Assembly (NCBI RefSeq): GCF_034274695.1
Contig: NZ_CP128362.1
Location: 4,032,501 to 4,096,500, forward strand
Direction: 5' to 3'
From: Chitinophaga sp. LS1
Lineage (GTDB): Bacteria > Bacteroidota > Bacteroidia > Chitinophagales > Chitinophagaceae
DNA length: 64,000 bases
In this document: piece by piece, positions 43,879 through 54,600 of the stretch
Layout of the letters: every line of letters starts with the position of its first letter
Numbering within the stretch: position 1 is the stretch's first letter
Made by a program: the position numbers and the translations under genes
Notes under the pieces: model-generated
The model's database searches: none
Told to the model about the DNA's origin: nothing
What the model saw: the letters and a program-made list of their open reading frames with translations, nothing else

Positions 43879-46248
43879 ATGTTTAAAAATTACCTCCGTA
43901 TCGCTTTCAGAAACCTCTTCTCGAACAAAGTATACGGTCTCCTCAATATCCTTGGCCTTGCCCTCAGCATGACCTGTGGTCTATTGATCTTTGTATTGGT
44001 AAAATATCATCTCAGCTTCGACAACTTCCACAAAAACGCCAGCCGCATCTACCAGTTCGTTACCGAACAACACAGAGAAACTGTTTCTTACACAGGCAGC
44101 GTACCTCCCGCATTCGCACAAGCATACAGACAGGATTTCGGAGAAACCGGTGTAGTAGCCCGTGCCGCCACATACAGCGAAACCCTCGTTACCTATGACT
44201 TAAATAAATTCATCGAGGATGAAGGTGTCTCATTTGTAGATCCTACTTACTTCGATATTTTCAATTTCCCTTTGCTGGCTGGTAAGAACATACTGGCAGA
44301 ACCTAATACGGTATTGATTACTACTTCACTGGCAAAGAAATACTTTGGCAATGAAGATCCCATTAATAAAGTAATCAAAATTGAAAACAGACTGAATGCC
44401 AGGGTAACCGGTGTATTGAAAAACCTGCCAGGTAACACCGACCAGCGTGCAGGTATTTTCATCTCCTTCAAAAGTGTAAAAGACTTTGATGAATTCGTAG
44501 GTAAAGAAAATAACTGGAATGGTATTACAAGTGTATTAAAAACATATGTACGCCTCCTGCCCGGTGTGTCAACAGCCAACCTGGAAAAACAATTTCCGGA
44601 ATATGGTGAGAACAGAAAAGGAAGTAAGAATAAACATGTATACCACATGCTCCCTTTACAAGACCGGCACTTTGATGCACGCTATGGTGGTACCATGGAA
44701 AAACGTAGCCTCTGGATCCTGGTATTTGCAGGTCTGTTCCTGATTGTTACCGCCTGTCTGAACTTTATCAATCTCTCAACCGCACAGGCACTGAGAAGAT
44801 CCAAAGAAGTAGGTATCAGAAAAGCATTGGGTAGTTTCAGACTACAACTATTCTGGCAGTTCCTGATGGAGACCGGTCTCATTGTAATAGTGGCCACACT
44901 GGTAGCTATTGTACTCGGTGCATTGTTGTTACCAAATGTGAATTCATTGTTTAATGCGAAGATGAGTTTAGCAAGTGTGATTGATATAAAGCTGCTCGCT
45001 TTTATTGTAGGTATGATTCTGATAGTCACCTTTTTTGCAGGCAGTTACCCCGGTTTGATCCTGTCAGGATTCCGGCCGGTACTGGCATTGAAAGGAAAGG
45101 TATCTATGCAGCAGGTAGGGAGTTTCAATATAAGACGCACACTGATCGTGACCCAGTTTGCCATTACTTTAATATTGATCATTGGCATGCTGGTCATCAC
45201 CAGACAAATGCAATATACCAGGCAGACGGATCTTGGGTTCAATAAAGATGCGATCCTCATGGTGCCTATGGGCGCTGATTCTTTAGATGCGAATGTGACA
45301 AGTCTGAAAAATGAGTTGATGCGGCAGACAGGTGTAAAGAACGTATCTGTTTGTTTTGAAGCGCCTTCTTCCTTGAGTAACTGGAACACAAATATTCGTA
45401 TGGTTGGCGATGCAGAAGATGAACCATTTACCGTGGATGTGCGCGCTGCAGATGAGCAGTATGTATCGACCTTTGGATTGCAGCTGATCGCAGGCCGTGA
45501 TTTATTTCCTGATTCTGCAGCAAGAGAATGTATCGTGAATGAGATGTTTATCCATAAGCTAAACCTGAAATCCCCGCAGGAACTGATAGGACGGCAGATA
45601 AACTTTAATGGTGACAATCAGGCCACCATTGCAGGTGTGGTGAAGAATTTTCATATACGCTCTTTGCATGCTGATATTGGCGCAGTAATGATTACACCAT
45701 TCAGTAAATTCTACCAGAATTTCGCTGTGAAATTAAATATGGGACAATTGGCCACGACTATTCCGGCCATTGAAAAGCTGTGGTCAGCAAGGTTTCCAGA
45801 TAAATTATTTACTTATAAATTCTTTGATAAACAGATCGCAGAATTCTATGAAACGGAAGAAACGATGTTGCAGTTAGTAAGTATCTTCTCTGTGATCGCC
45901 ATCTTTATAGGTTGTTTGGGACTGTATGGGTTGGTGTCATTTATGGTGATGCAGAAAACAAAGGAAATCGGTATCAGGAAGGTATTGGGTAGTAGCATCG
46001 GGGAAATCCTTTGGATCTTTGGGAAAGAGTTTGCCGTACTGATCCTGGTCGCATTTTGTCTGGCGGCACCGGTAGCATGGTGGATGATGAGTACGTGGCT
46101 GGAAGACTTCAAATACCATGTCGCTTTAGGCCCGGGGATGTTTGTAAGCGCTGTCGGATTGACAATGATAGTGGCTGGACTAACGGTGAGTTTCCAGAGT
46201 GTAAAGGCGGCCATGATGAATCCGGTGAGGAGCCTGAAGATGGAGTGA
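43879..46248 (+). CDS. FtsX/MacB-type ABC transporter permease
   Basis: 789 residues, double MacB_PCD/FtsX architecture of Bacteroidota. N-terminal TM after LRIAFRNLFSNKVYGLLNIL, a large extracytoplasmic domain (about 45-270), an FtsX unit with SKEVGIRKALGSFRLQLFWQ, a second TM plus periplasmic domain beginning SFNIRRTLIVTQFAITLILI, and the last FtsX unit with TKEIGIRKVLGSSIGEILWI. No ATPase gene adjoins it, so it must use one encoded elsewhere. Substrate may be a peptide, antibiotic or lipoprotein. Ordinary for the phylum. Confidence 0.92.
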   Translation: MFKNYLRIAFRNLFSNKVYGLLNILGLALSMTCGLLIFVLVKYHLSFDNFHKNASRIYQFVTEQHRETVSYTGSVPPAFAQAYRQDFGETGVVARAATYSETLVTYDLNKFIEDEGVSFVDPTYFDIFNFPLLAGKNILAEPNTVLITTSLAKKYFGNEDPINKVIKIENRLNARVTGVLKNLPGNTDQRAGIFISFKSVKDFDEFVGKENNWNGITSVLKTYVRLLPGVSTANLEKQFPEYGENRKGSKNKHVYHMLPLQDRHFDARYGGTMEKRSLWILVFAGLFLIVTACLNFINLSTAQALRRSKEVGIRKALGSFRLQLFWQFLMETGLIVIVATLVAIVLGALLLPNVNSLFNAKMSLASVIDIKLLAFIVGMILIVTFFAGSYPGLILSGFRPVLALKGKVSMQQVGSFNIRRTLIVTQFAITLILIIGMLVITRQMQYTRQTDLGFNKDAILMVPMGADSLDANVTSLKNELMRQTGVKNVSVCFEAPSSLSNWNTNIRMVGDAEDEPFTVDVRAADEQYVSTFGLQLIAGRDLFPDSAARECIVNEMFIHKLNLKSPQELIGRQINFNGDNQATIAGVVKNFHIRSLHADIGAVMITPFSKFYQNFAVKLNMGQLATTIPAIEKLWSARFPDKLFTYKFFDKQIAEFYETEETMLQLVSIFSVIAIFIGCLGLYGLVSFMVMQKTKEIGIRKVLGSSIGEILWIFGKEFAVLILVAFCLAAPVAWWMMSTWLEDFKYHVALGPGMFVSAVGLTMIVAGLTVSFQSVKAAMMNPVRSLKME

Positions 46249-46297
46249 TTTCAGGCCCCTCCGAATGTTAGGTAACCAGTCATTTGATGGCTGATGA

Positions 46298-47245
46298 TTA
46301 TATTGTTACAACCAGGCGTTCGCCATTGGAGACATTTTTATCCCAAAGGGTAGAGATGTCTTTTAATTTTACGGTGGTGGTGGAAACAACCAGTTTGCCA
46401 TTTGCAGCGAGTTCAAACATTTCAGGAAGGATCTCTGAGAAGAGTAATCCAACCTGGTGTTTAGGCCATGCGCCCAGACCAGAGCCGGAGAGCTGAAGGT
46501 CTACGCTGCGAAGGATAGCAGAAGATAATGTAATGGTATCTCCTGCCATGCTGCCAACAGATACGTAGCGGGTGCTGTGTGTAAATTTGCCTTTACCTTT
46601 TAGGGTGGAGAGGATCTTCTCAGCAGTATGCCCCCAGAGGTAGTCGATAACAATATCGAAAGGACCGTTTAATTGGGTGTGAAAATCATCAGAGAGTGGG
46701 ATGATCTCATCTGCACCAAGTGTTAATAATTCATTTAGAGAAGCCAGATTCCTACCTGTCGCCACCACTTTTTTGGCACCATAATGCTTAGCGATCTGTA
46801 CGGCTATGCGGCCAGTAAAACCGGTGGCGCCGTTGATCAGGACGATATCTCCCTGTTGAATATTAGCTTTGAAACGAAGTGCCATGGCTGCGCCAATGAC
46901 TGCGTTGGGCAGTGCCGCTGCGGTGGCGTCGTCGAGTGAATCCGGAACGGGCACTATCATGTTTTTCTCAATAGTGGCCTTTTCAGCCAGCATACCACTG
47001 GTGCCTACTGCATATACCCTTGTGCCATCGGGTAGCAGGCAGATGCCATCTCCACCTATTACACGGCCGTTTTCTTTAGGTGCATCACTGGAATAGTGCT
47101 TGCCGGAGGCGACTGATTTATCGATGTGTTTTATGGCCACTGCTTTGACATCAACAGCTATTTCATTTTCGTTCTGAGGTGCTGGTGCAGGAAAATCTGT
47201 GTATTGAGGCAATTCTCCTGGTTGATATAATACTGCTGCTTTCAT
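46298..47245 (-). CDS. MDR-family quinone oxidoreductase-like protein (zinc-free)
   Basis: 315 residues from ATG 47245 (MKAAVLYQPGELPQY). NAD(P)-binding motif INGATGFTGRIAVQIAKHYG with the quinone-oxidoreductase style GATGxxG. The zinc ligands of alcohol dehydrogenases are absent (VAIKHIDKSVASG replaces the Cys site). Probably NADPH-dependent reduction of quinones or enones. It lies 71 bp downstream of a Crp/Fnr-type gene on the same strand, and GATAAC inverted repeats fill that gap up to its start codon, suggesting regulation by that neighbour. Confidence 0.85.
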   Translation of the reverse strand: MKAAVLYQPGELPQYTDFPAPAPQNENEIAVDVKAVAIKHIDKSVASGKHYSSDAPKENGRVIGGDGICLLPDGTRVYAVGTSGMLAEKATIEKNMIVPVPDSLDDATAAALPNAVIGAAMALRFKANIQQGDIVLINGATGFTGRIAVQIAKHYGAKKVVATGRNLASLNELLTLGADEIIPLSDDFHTQLNGPFDIVIDYLWGHTAEKILSTLKGKGKFTHSTRYVSVGSMAGDTITLSSAILRSVDLQLSGSGLGAWPKHQVGLLFSEILPEMFELAANGKLVVSTTTVKLKDISTLWDKNVSNGERLVVTI

Positions 47246-47311
47246 GTTATCTCGTTTTTGATAACACAAAATTAGGATAGGGGAAGTGCCTGCACGATAA
47301 CATATGTTATC
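47246..47311 (-). promoter_or_regulatory. GATAAC operator-like inverted repeats
   Basis: A perfect 16-bp palindrome GATAACATATGTTATC at 47296-47311 and a second inverted repeat GTTATC-N8-GATAAC at 47246-47265, which abuts the oxidoreductase start codon. Four copies of the same half-site in 66 bp look like tandem sites for a dimeric regulator, most simply the Crp/Fnr-type protein encoded directly upstream. Confidence 0.6.
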
Positions 47312-47316
47312 AACTG

Positions 47317-47901
47317 TCAGAAGTGAGATTTCCCTTTGGCCAGTTTGGCTTTGATACGGCTGAGGTGCACTTTGCTCACACCCAGGTAAGAGGCGATGTA
47401 GTGCTGCGGTACCCTTTGGATGATGTGTGGGCGGTCATTGATCAGGTTTTGGTAGCGCTGTTCAGGCGTATCCCTGATGAGGGAGACAAATTCATTGATA
47501 TAGTGCGTCTGGCGCTGCACGGTCATCTGAAGGATCATGTTTACAAACCCCTTTTCGTGGCTGAGATCATCAAGGAGCTGGTTCACATGTTCCTTCGCAA
47601 GCAGGTAAACGACAGAAGGTTCTATGGTTTCGATGGTAATGGGACTGGGGGTATTGTTGATAAAGCTGTCGAACGAGGAAAGTCCTTCATTTTCAAAAAA
47701 GAACTGAACGGTGATTTCTTCCCCGTTTTTATTGAAGTAGGTGCGGATAAGGCCCTTTTCGATGTAGATGTAGTGCTGCGACTTTTTACCTTCATCAAGA
47801 AGGACGGTTTTAGCAGGTACTTCAAGACGTTGCTGATAGGGAAGGTATTTGTCCCAATAGGCATTTAGCTGAGGAAATTGATGGCGGAAATGAAAAAGCA
47901 T
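47317..47901 (-). CDS. Crp/Fnr-family transcriptional regulator
   Basis: 194 residues. Cyclic-nucleotide-binding-like domain: LEVPAKTVLLDEGKKSQHYI then YIEKGLIRTYFNKNGEEITV and PSVVYLLAKEHVNQLL. A short C-terminal HTH: RVPQHYIASYLGVSKVHLSR. This is the common Bacteroidota subgroup that does not bind cAMP in an obvious way; no FeS cysteine cluster is present. It probably regulates the following oxidoreductase gene. Confidence 0.88.
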   Translation of the reverse strand: MLFHFRHQFPQLNAYWDKYLPYQQRLEVPAKTVLLDEGKKSQHYIYIEKGLIRTYFNKNGEEITVQFFFENEGLSSFDSFINNTPSPITIETIEPSVVYLLAKEHVNQLLDDLSHEKGFVNMILQMTVQRQTHYINEFVSLIRDTPEQRYQNLINDRPHIIQRVPQHYIASYLGVSKVHLSRIKAKLAKGKSHF

Positions 47902-47919
47902 GCGTTAAGATAGGAAAAT

Positions 47920-47951
47920 AATTAAGGCTGGCAATATTGCCAGCCTTAATT
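47920..47951. terminator. 32-bp perfect palindrome
   Basis: Arms AATTAAGGCTGGCAAT and complement, 19 bp from the Crp/Fnr-type start. A/T tracts at the base allow termination in both directions; its apex GGCAATATTGCC resembles the other GGYAA hairpins of this window. Confidence 0.65.
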
Positions 47952-48136
47952 ATTTTATAATGAATTAGTTACGAAGGGTTGTGTCACCTGTTGCAACTAT
48001 TCTGATGTGATTAATTGTTGCTATTTGCTCCTAAAGGCATCGATTCTAGTGAATTCTCAATGAGGGTTTATGTGATAACAAATCCCATGTTTGGTAGTCC
48101 TATCAGACATAATTTTAGATTTCGCAGCTAACAGAC

Positions 48137-48158
48137 AGTCCGGTAATCTTACCGGACT
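48137..48158. repeat. Intergenic hairpin, CCGGTAA type
   Basis: AGTCCGGTAA-TC-TTACCGGACT, a 10-bp perfect stem. Its relative is at 57114-57135 (AGCCCGGCAA-GA-TTGCCGGGCT): on one strand both have the core GGYAAGATTRCC. Confidence 0.7.
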
Positions 48159-48211
48159 TACTACTAAGATATTTCATTATCCAAACAAATCTAAGATTGA
48201 TAGGGAACAAG

Positions 48212-48231
48212 GTCTGGTATTCTTACCGGAC
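48212..48231. repeat. Intergenic hairpin of the GGYAAGAATACC family
   Basis: On the minus strand GTCCGGTA-AGAA-TACCAGAC, four bases after the FAD oxidoreductase stop region. The loop and inner stem GGTAAGAATACC are identical to the hairpin at 57345. Stem position 4 is a U-G pair on the plus strand. Confidence 0.7.
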
Positions 48232-48237
48232 TTTAAT

Positions 48238-50187
48238 TTACTGAGGGTAGAATAGTACAGCATCTGCTACCACTTCACCATCCTTGCCTTCGTTGGTGAT
48301 TTCTACAAATGCCTTACCGCCTTTGGTCAGTTTGATAGTGCCGAGGTCCACCCATTCACCGGAGGTCTGCCCTTCCACTTTAATGGAGGCAGGCGTGTAA
48401 GAGACTTGTTGGGTAGTTTTGCCATCGGCAGACAGGCGGATATGCGTGCTGGATGGCAGATCACTGCGCTTAGGTACATAGGTATACACTTTGTAAGTAC
48501 CGGTGCGGGTTACTTCGGGTGTATAGCGAATGCTGCCGGCACTGTTTGAAATAAACATAGTGGGCCCATACGCACCTTTGGTTTCCTTTTGCCAGTCGCC
48601 TTTCATGATCACATGGGTAGCATCATCATTGTCTACCAGGATCTCAGGAGTGGCGTCTGTCGCCAACGGCTTTTGGCGCAGGAGGGCTTGTAGCTTTGAA
48701 ACATCGACATCCTGTACAGACTGATGACTGTCTATCGCTATAGATGCGGCTACGGCAGCTGACTGGGCCAGTACCATGAACACTGGTTCCATTCTGATAG
48801 AGCCATAGGCAATGTGCGAAGCAGACATGCAAACAGGTACGAATACATTGCTGCAATCTTCCGGTTTTGGAATGATAGAACGATACGCAATCGGGTAGGG
48901 GCCGAAACCGCCAATCTGCACATCGCCTTCATTTTTGACCATGCCATTTTCTACAATACGCTGGCAGTTGTGAGAGTCCATGGTATATGCCGCCATACCG
49001 ATACCATCCTTCACGACTTCCCTGCTTTCGCAATTGGCCTGTGTCATTACGTAGGCGCCAACCATTCTTCTGGCTTCGCGTACATACATTTGTGGCGACC
49101 AGTTGCCGGACGCTGGATATTCGTCTTTCGGATACCCCCATTGCAACATCTCTTTACGCAGATGTTCCGGCATGCGGGGATCATGACCGATGAAGTAAAG
49201 GAGTCCTTTGTTGTACAATTCATGATCCTTTGTGATCTTTTCCCTTGTAGCGTAGTCTGCTTCAGGGTAGTTATAGTTCATACCGATCATATCTGTGGAG
49301 AAAGGACCATTATTGTTGATATCTGTTTTGTGATTGGGCATGAGGTCTATTTTCAACATGCCGCTTAGATTCTTAGGTTGTAATTTCTGTACTACGCGAA
49401 GGAGGAGTTCATACCGCGCAGGATTGTAGTCTGCCGGTTGTGTAATGGGTATCAGGTTGTCAGGCTGATTGGTCAGGCAGATCCTGAAATTATACGCCTG
49501 TATCTTTTTATTACCGGCACCTTGTTTTTCCACCTGTTCCGGACTGATACCCCAGAGCAGGCCACTGGCTGGCTGGCCGGGTTCTTTATAAGGATCTATA
49601 CCATCGGGGAACTGGTGTTTTTCGCGGAGCTGTACACCATTATAGGTCTCGCCATATTGCGCATTGTCTTCACGGCCTACGGTGTAAGAGATACCGGCTT
49701 TTGCCATCAGGTCTCCTTCGTAAGAGCAGTCAATGAACATCTTTGCACGAATGATGGTTGATCCCGTTTGTATTTCCGTGACACGGTTACCTGTTTTTTT
49801 AGCACCTGTGATGTGTTGTTGGTACAGGACTTCTACACCACCTTCTTTGATATATTGCTGGAAGGTGCGTTCTGCAACACCGGGTTCAAATATCCATTGT
49901 TCAAACCGGCCATAGTGCTTTCCGATACGCCTGTAGAAGTCCCGGGAAATGCCGGTAATGGCGTATTTGTTACCAATATCTGTATAACCAAGGCCACCGG
50001 ATGTGAGGCCACCCAGTCTTGTGCCGGGTTCGATGATGAGTACGGATTTATTCATTTTTTTAGCTGTATAACCAGCTATTACGCCAGCGGAAGTACCGCC
50101 GTAAATACAAATGTCTACTTCCCGTATGTTTTGTGCGAAGAGCTTTCCGGTCATTAGCAGGCAAAGCAATACTATTATTTTTCTCAT
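48238..50187 (-). CDS. Secreted FAD-dependent oxidoreductase with golvesin-like C-terminal domain
   Basis: 649 residues. Signal peptide (IIVLLCLLMTGKLFAQ). FAD site VDICIYGGTSAGVIAGYTAK and SVLIIEPGTRLGGLTSGGLG, FIDCSYEGDLMAKAGISYTV: the PF12831 FAD-oxidoreductase type often found in polysaccharide loci. Residues about 520-649 are a beta-sandwich (ISNSAGSIRYTPEVTRTGTY then VYTYVPKRSD and VVADAVLFYP) like the golvesin/xanthan-lyase C-terminal domain. Likely periplasmic oxidation of a sugar or polyol. Its ATG shares one base with the susD stop (TGATG), so translation is coupled; it is the last gene of the second Sus operon. Confidence 0.87.
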   Translation of the reverse strand: MRKIIVLLCLLMTGKLFAQNIREVDICIYGGTSAGVIAGYTAKKMNKSVLIIEPGTRLGGLTSGGLGYTDIGNKYAITGISRDFYRRIGKHYGRFEQWIFEPGVAERTFQQYIKEGGVEVLYQQHITGAKKTGNRVTEIQTGSTIIRAKMFIDCSYEGDLMAKAGISYTVGREDNAQYGETYNGVQLREKHQFPDGIDPYKEPGQPASGLLWGISPEQVEKQGAGNKKIQAYNFRICLTNQPDNLIPITQPADYNPARYELLLRVVQKLQPKNLSGMLKIDLMPNHKTDINNNGPFSTDMIGMNYNYPEADYATREKITKDHELYNKGLLYFIGHDPRMPEHLRKEMLQWGYPKDEYPASGNWSPQMYVREARRMVGAYVMTQANCESREVVKDGIGMAAYTMDSHNCQRIVENGMVKNEGDVQIGGFGPYPIAYRSIIPKPEDCSNVFVPVCMSASHIAYGSIRMEPVFMVLAQSAAVAASIAIDSHQSVQDVDVSKLQALLRQKPLATDATPEILVDNDDATHVIMKGDWQKETKGAYGPTMFISNSAGSIRYTPEVTRTGTYKVYTYVPKRSDLPSSTHIRLSADGKTTQQVSYTPASIKVEGQTSGEWVDLGTIKLTKGGKAFVEITNEGKDGEVVADAVLFYPQ

Positions 50188-51626
50188 CAGTATCCAGGGT
50201 TTTGATCAGTAGTTGGGTTAATGGCAGTATTGTAGTTGTATTCCACAGTGGGAATAGGCCATAGCAGGTGCCGTTCTGTAACGGTTTTGCCTTTTACAGC
50301 GGCTATCACCTGTTGGGCGATACCCAGGCGTTTCAGATCCAACCACCTTTTCCCTTCTCCACAATTCTCGTACCCTCTTTCCTGCACGACGCGGTCAATG
50401 AATGATTGTTGGTCCGTCAACTGAAAATCAATAGATGCATCGGCAGTGAGTGGATCTTTGCCATAAGCCCTGCGGTGTACCATGTTGAGCTTTTCCAGTG
50501 CCTCAGCGGAGGGAGTACTTTCTGCCTGTGCGACCGCTTCGGCATAGAACAATAAGATATCTGCATAACGATACATGGGATAATCATTGCCGCCGGCGGT
50601 GACAGCGCTTTTATCACTGAACTTTTTCAACAGGATAGTCGTAGCGCCCAGTCCAAAGGTTTGTGCATACCAGTCATAAGCGTAACGAAGATCATTCTTG
50701 TCCCAGTTCTTTACAAAGCTGTTCTGTTCGGAGTCGCTGTAGAAAGTATAATAACCGCCGGGCGGATAATAACCGGAGTTAGGATAATGCGCGTAGATAG
50801 GATAGGGGAAACCTTGTCCTGAAGGGGTACGCGCATATTTAAGATAAAAGATCTCTTCTGTGGAATTGGAGATGTCAGGACCAAATAACTTATCGAAATC
50901 AGCTGCTACATTTACTTTTACGAGGGAGTATTTGCCGGAGTTGATCACTTCCAGTGCTTTGTCTCTCGCCTTGTCGTACTGATGCAGGGTCATGTATACA
51001 TCGGTCAGTACTGATTTAGCAGCCCATTTGGAAGGTGCACCCACCAGACGTGGATTGTCAGGTAAGTTTTGTTCTGCCCATTCAAGGTCTGCTAAGAGAT
51101 AGTTATACACATCTGTTGCAGTAGCCCTCGCGAGGTTGATAGAGTCCATATTATTTTCTGTACGCAATGGTACGCCATTCCAGTTACGCACCAGGTAGAA
51201 ATAACATAGACCACGGAGGAAGCGGGCTTCGCCTACATATTTTTTCAGATCATCTTCTGTCAGTGATTTACCCAGCGGTGCTTTTTCTATCACGATATTA
51301 GCATCACGGATTGACTCATAGAAATCGGTCCACATACTATTGATACGGGTCATATTCGTATTGTCCAGACCATTATAGTCATTGAGTGGTGCGTGACTGC
51401 CACGGCCATAGAGGTATTCTGCATATATTTCCTGCTGGCAGAGATATAATGCACCAATAGTGCTGACTCTCCTGATAGGAATATAGATCGCGTCAAGCCC
51501 GGCTTCTACTTCGCTGGGGGTATTGTAGAATACTTCTGCCGCAATAGACTTTGGATGTTCTTCCAGTTTTTTTGAGCAGGAAGTGATCAGGAATATAATA
51601 AATAGATAGAGAATTGACTGTTTCAT
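50187..51626 (-). CDS. SusD/RagB-type outer-membrane lipoprotein
   Basis: 479 residues. Lipobox LITSCSKK (Cys17). SusD landmarks: FLRGLCYFYLVRNWNGVPLR, SKWAAKSVLTDVYMTLHQYD, DILLFYAEAVAQAESTPSAE, VVQERGYENCGEGKRWLDLK and the terminal LWPIPTVEYNYNTAINPTTD. Binds the substrate for the SusC protein encoded 21 bp upstream. The fold and length are standard. Confidence 0.95.
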   Translation of the reverse strand: MKQSILYLFIIFLITSCSKKLEEHPKSIAAEVFYNTPSEVEAGLDAIYIPIRRVSTIGALYLCQQEIYAEYLYGRGSHAPLNDYNGLDNTNMTRINSMWTDFYESIRDANIVIEKAPLGKSLTEDDLKKYVGEARFLRGLCYFYLVRNWNGVPLRTENNMDSINLARATATDVYNYLLADLEWAEQNLPDNPRLVGAPSKWAAKSVLTDVYMTLHQYDKARDKALEVINSGKYSLVKVNVAADFDKLFGPDISNSTEEIFYLKYARTPSGQGFPYPIYAHYPNSGYYPPGGYYTFYSDSEQNSFVKNWDKNDLRYAYDWYAQTFGLGATTILLKKFSDKSAVTAGGNDYPMYRYADILLFYAEAVAQAESTPSAEALEKLNMVHRRAYGKDPLTADASIDFQLTDQQSFIDRVVQERGYENCGEGKRWLDLKRLGIAQQVIAAVKGKTVTERHLLWPIPTVEYNYNTAINPTTDQNPGY

Positions 51627-51647
51627 TGGTTGATATTTTAAATGATT

Positions 51648-54600
51648 TTAGAAGCCACACCTGATACCGAACGTTACAGATTTGAATGTCGGATAAACAG
51701 AGTAGTCGATGCCTTGCCGAATGGAGTTGGAACCACCGTAGGCATTCACTTCCGGATCATACCATGAATATTTTGTGAAAGTGATCAGGTTCTGGCCGCT
51801 GGCATATATCTGTGCAGATTTCAACCAGTTCCAGCCGAGTTGTTTGGCCGGTATGTTGTATGCGACCTGGATATTTTTAAAGCGCAGGTAGGAGCCGTCT
51901 TCAACAAACCTGTCAGAGATATTGGCAGAGAGTGTTCTGCTGATCTTTGGATATTTAGCCGTAGTATTTTCAGCAGTCCAATGACTTTCGTAGACTTCTG
52001 CCGGCAGGTTGAGACCCATACCGAGGTCAAGAGAAACGGCTTTGTTCAGGTTGAGGATTTTGTTACCCTGAGAGCCTTGTATGAAGATAGTGAGTTCAAA
52101 GCCTTTCCAGTTTAGTACGGAGTTCAGGCCGTATGTAAAGTCAGGATTAGGATTGCCGATGTAGGTTTTGTCAGCAGCAGTGATCGCACCGTCTTTGTTC
52201 ATATCTACATATTGTATATTGCCGGTGGCGGTGTAGCCATTTTCTTTGTATCCGTAGAAAATGCCTAGTGGCTGTCCTTCCCGGAGAATATTGACATAGT
52301 CGTTTAAGGAGCCGGTATAGATGGCATCACCATAGATATCCTGACCATTGTACAGTTTCAGCACTTTGTTGCGGTTCACGGCGATATTGGCATTTACATT
52401 CCAGCTCAGGGTACCTTTCAGGATGGCAGCGTCAATACCGAGTTCAACACCTTTGTTTTGTATTTCACCTACATTTTGTAGGGTGGTGGTATACCCCATG
52501 GAAGCCGGCAATTGCACGGTGTTCAGGAGGTTCACTGTTTTCTTTTTGTAATAATCCAGTGTGATGAAGAGGTCATTGTGCAGGAAGCCGATATCTGCGC
52601 CGACGTCCAGCTGGTGCGTGATTTCCCACTTCAGGTCTCCGGGCAGTGTAGTGCCGGGTGCGTAGGCTACATAAGCGGCATCGCCAAAAATAGTATTGCC
52701 TACGCCAAGTTGGTTCAATGTCTGATATGGATTAATAGATGTATTGCCAGAGAGGCCATAGCTGGCTCTTAGTTTTAGATCAGCGATCACCTTAGACTGT
52801 TTCAGGAATTCTTCATTGGCCACCTTCCAGGCAATGGCGGCAGAAGGGAAGTTCGCCCACTGGTTATTCTTTGAATAGCGGGAAGAGCCATCACGGCGAA
52901 TGCTGGCAGTGAACAGGTACTTGTCATTATAGCTGTAATTCGCTCTGCCAAGGTAAGAGAGCAATACCCATTTAGCATAACTACTATTTGGAATACCCGG
53001 TGTAGAAGCACTTTCAATATCGCCGGTACCAGATACGTCACTGAGAAAGCCGGTGCCGGAAGCATTCAGCGTAGTATTGGTATTATCCTGATAAGTGAAG
53101 CCACCCATGATGCTAAAGGAGTGTTTATTGAGCGCATGCTGGTAGGTGATCACGTTCTCATTCAGGAGGCCTGTCTGTTGGGTGGTTTCTATATTGGCAT
53201 AGCCAACAGAATTGACGGTAGGTTCTATGTTGTTGTAGGCGTCAACGCGGTCATTCAGGTTATCGATGCCACCGGAGATCCTGATGGTGAGTCCTTTAAC
53301 TGGCTTGATCGTTAATGCCGCATTTGATAACACACGATCTCCTTTGATCATGTCTGACTCTTCGTAAATATGTACTAACGGATTGACGATTACATTAGAA
53401 ATAAAGGAATAAGCGGTATTCAATCTTCTATACGAGCCATCCGCCAGATAGGGCGTGAGTGAGGGCGGCGCCATTAACATACCTGATATCAGATCGCTTC
53501 CTCTGTTGCCAAGGGAAGAGTTTTTGCGTGAGCTATTGAGTCTTGTCAGGATGGTGTTTAAAGAGACGCTGACCACCTTGCTGATATCATGTTCAATATT
53601 ACCACGCACGTTATAACGTTTGTAGTCGCTGCCTTTGATGATGCCATCCTGTAAGTAGGCAGAGCTGGACAGTGAAAACCGGGTGTTGCTGGTGCCACCG
53701 TTCACCGTCGCGCTAATATTATACAGCGGTGCTTTGCGAAGTACGAGGTCCTGCCAGTCAGTGCCGGCATTTTGTCCGAGGCTGTCAATCTTTGCCTGCG
53801 TGAAGTAGGGGGATAAGCCGTCGTTTGCAGCCTGCTCATTGTATAGTAATGCGTATTGCTGTGCATTCATGAGCTTCATTTTTTTAGATACACGTTGAAT
53901 GGTGTAACCAGCATCTACTTCCACAGATGTGATATTGGTTTTTTTACCATTTTTGGTGGTGATCATCACTACGCCATTGGCGCCTCTGGAACCGTAGATA
54001 GCAGTGGAGGACGCGTCTTTCAGTACTTCAATGCTGGCAATGTCGGCGTTCTGGAGAAAGGTTGGATTGCCATTGTAGGGAAAGCCATCTATCACATAGA
54101 GGGGTTCATTGCCACCTAAAATGGAGTTCGTACCCCTGATACGCAGGCTTACGCTGGCACCTGGGGCACCGTTGTTTTGCATGACGCGTACACCGGCAGC
54201 TCTGCCGTTGAGCGCCTGCATGACATTGGTAGAGGGATAAGCGGTAATGTCTTTAGATTTGACCTGGCTGAGTGAGCCGGTGAGATCGCTTTTCTTTACA
54301 GTGCCATAGCCGACTACCACAATTTCATCCGTGAGGGTGGCGGCTTCGGCGAGGCTAAAGTTTTGTGGCTGGTCGTTAGTGATCTCAGCTTCCTGGCTTT
54401 TGTAACCGATAAAGGAAACGACGATGGTGGTATTACGTTTGACTTTAATCCTAAAGTTACCTTCTGCATCTGTGACCACGCCATTGTTGGTGCCTTTGGC
54501 CATTACAGTGGCGCCGGGCAGGGGTTGGCCTTTGTCGGTGAGCACCTTTCCTTTTATATTCAGGAGGGTATCTTGTGGCGGCGTTGGATTCACCGGTTGT

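Larger units (their letters stand above)
47902..48237. other. 336-bp spacer with three hairpins
   Basis: No gene with a start and intact frame. Contains a 32-bp palindrome (47920-47951), a CCGGTAA hairpin (48137-48158) and a GGTAAGAATACC-family hairpin (48212-48231). On the minus strand a 21-codon open piece (ending RIVATGDTTLRN) resembles part of the small ORF at 57183, but stops interrupt the rest, so it could be a gene relic. Confidence 0.5.
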
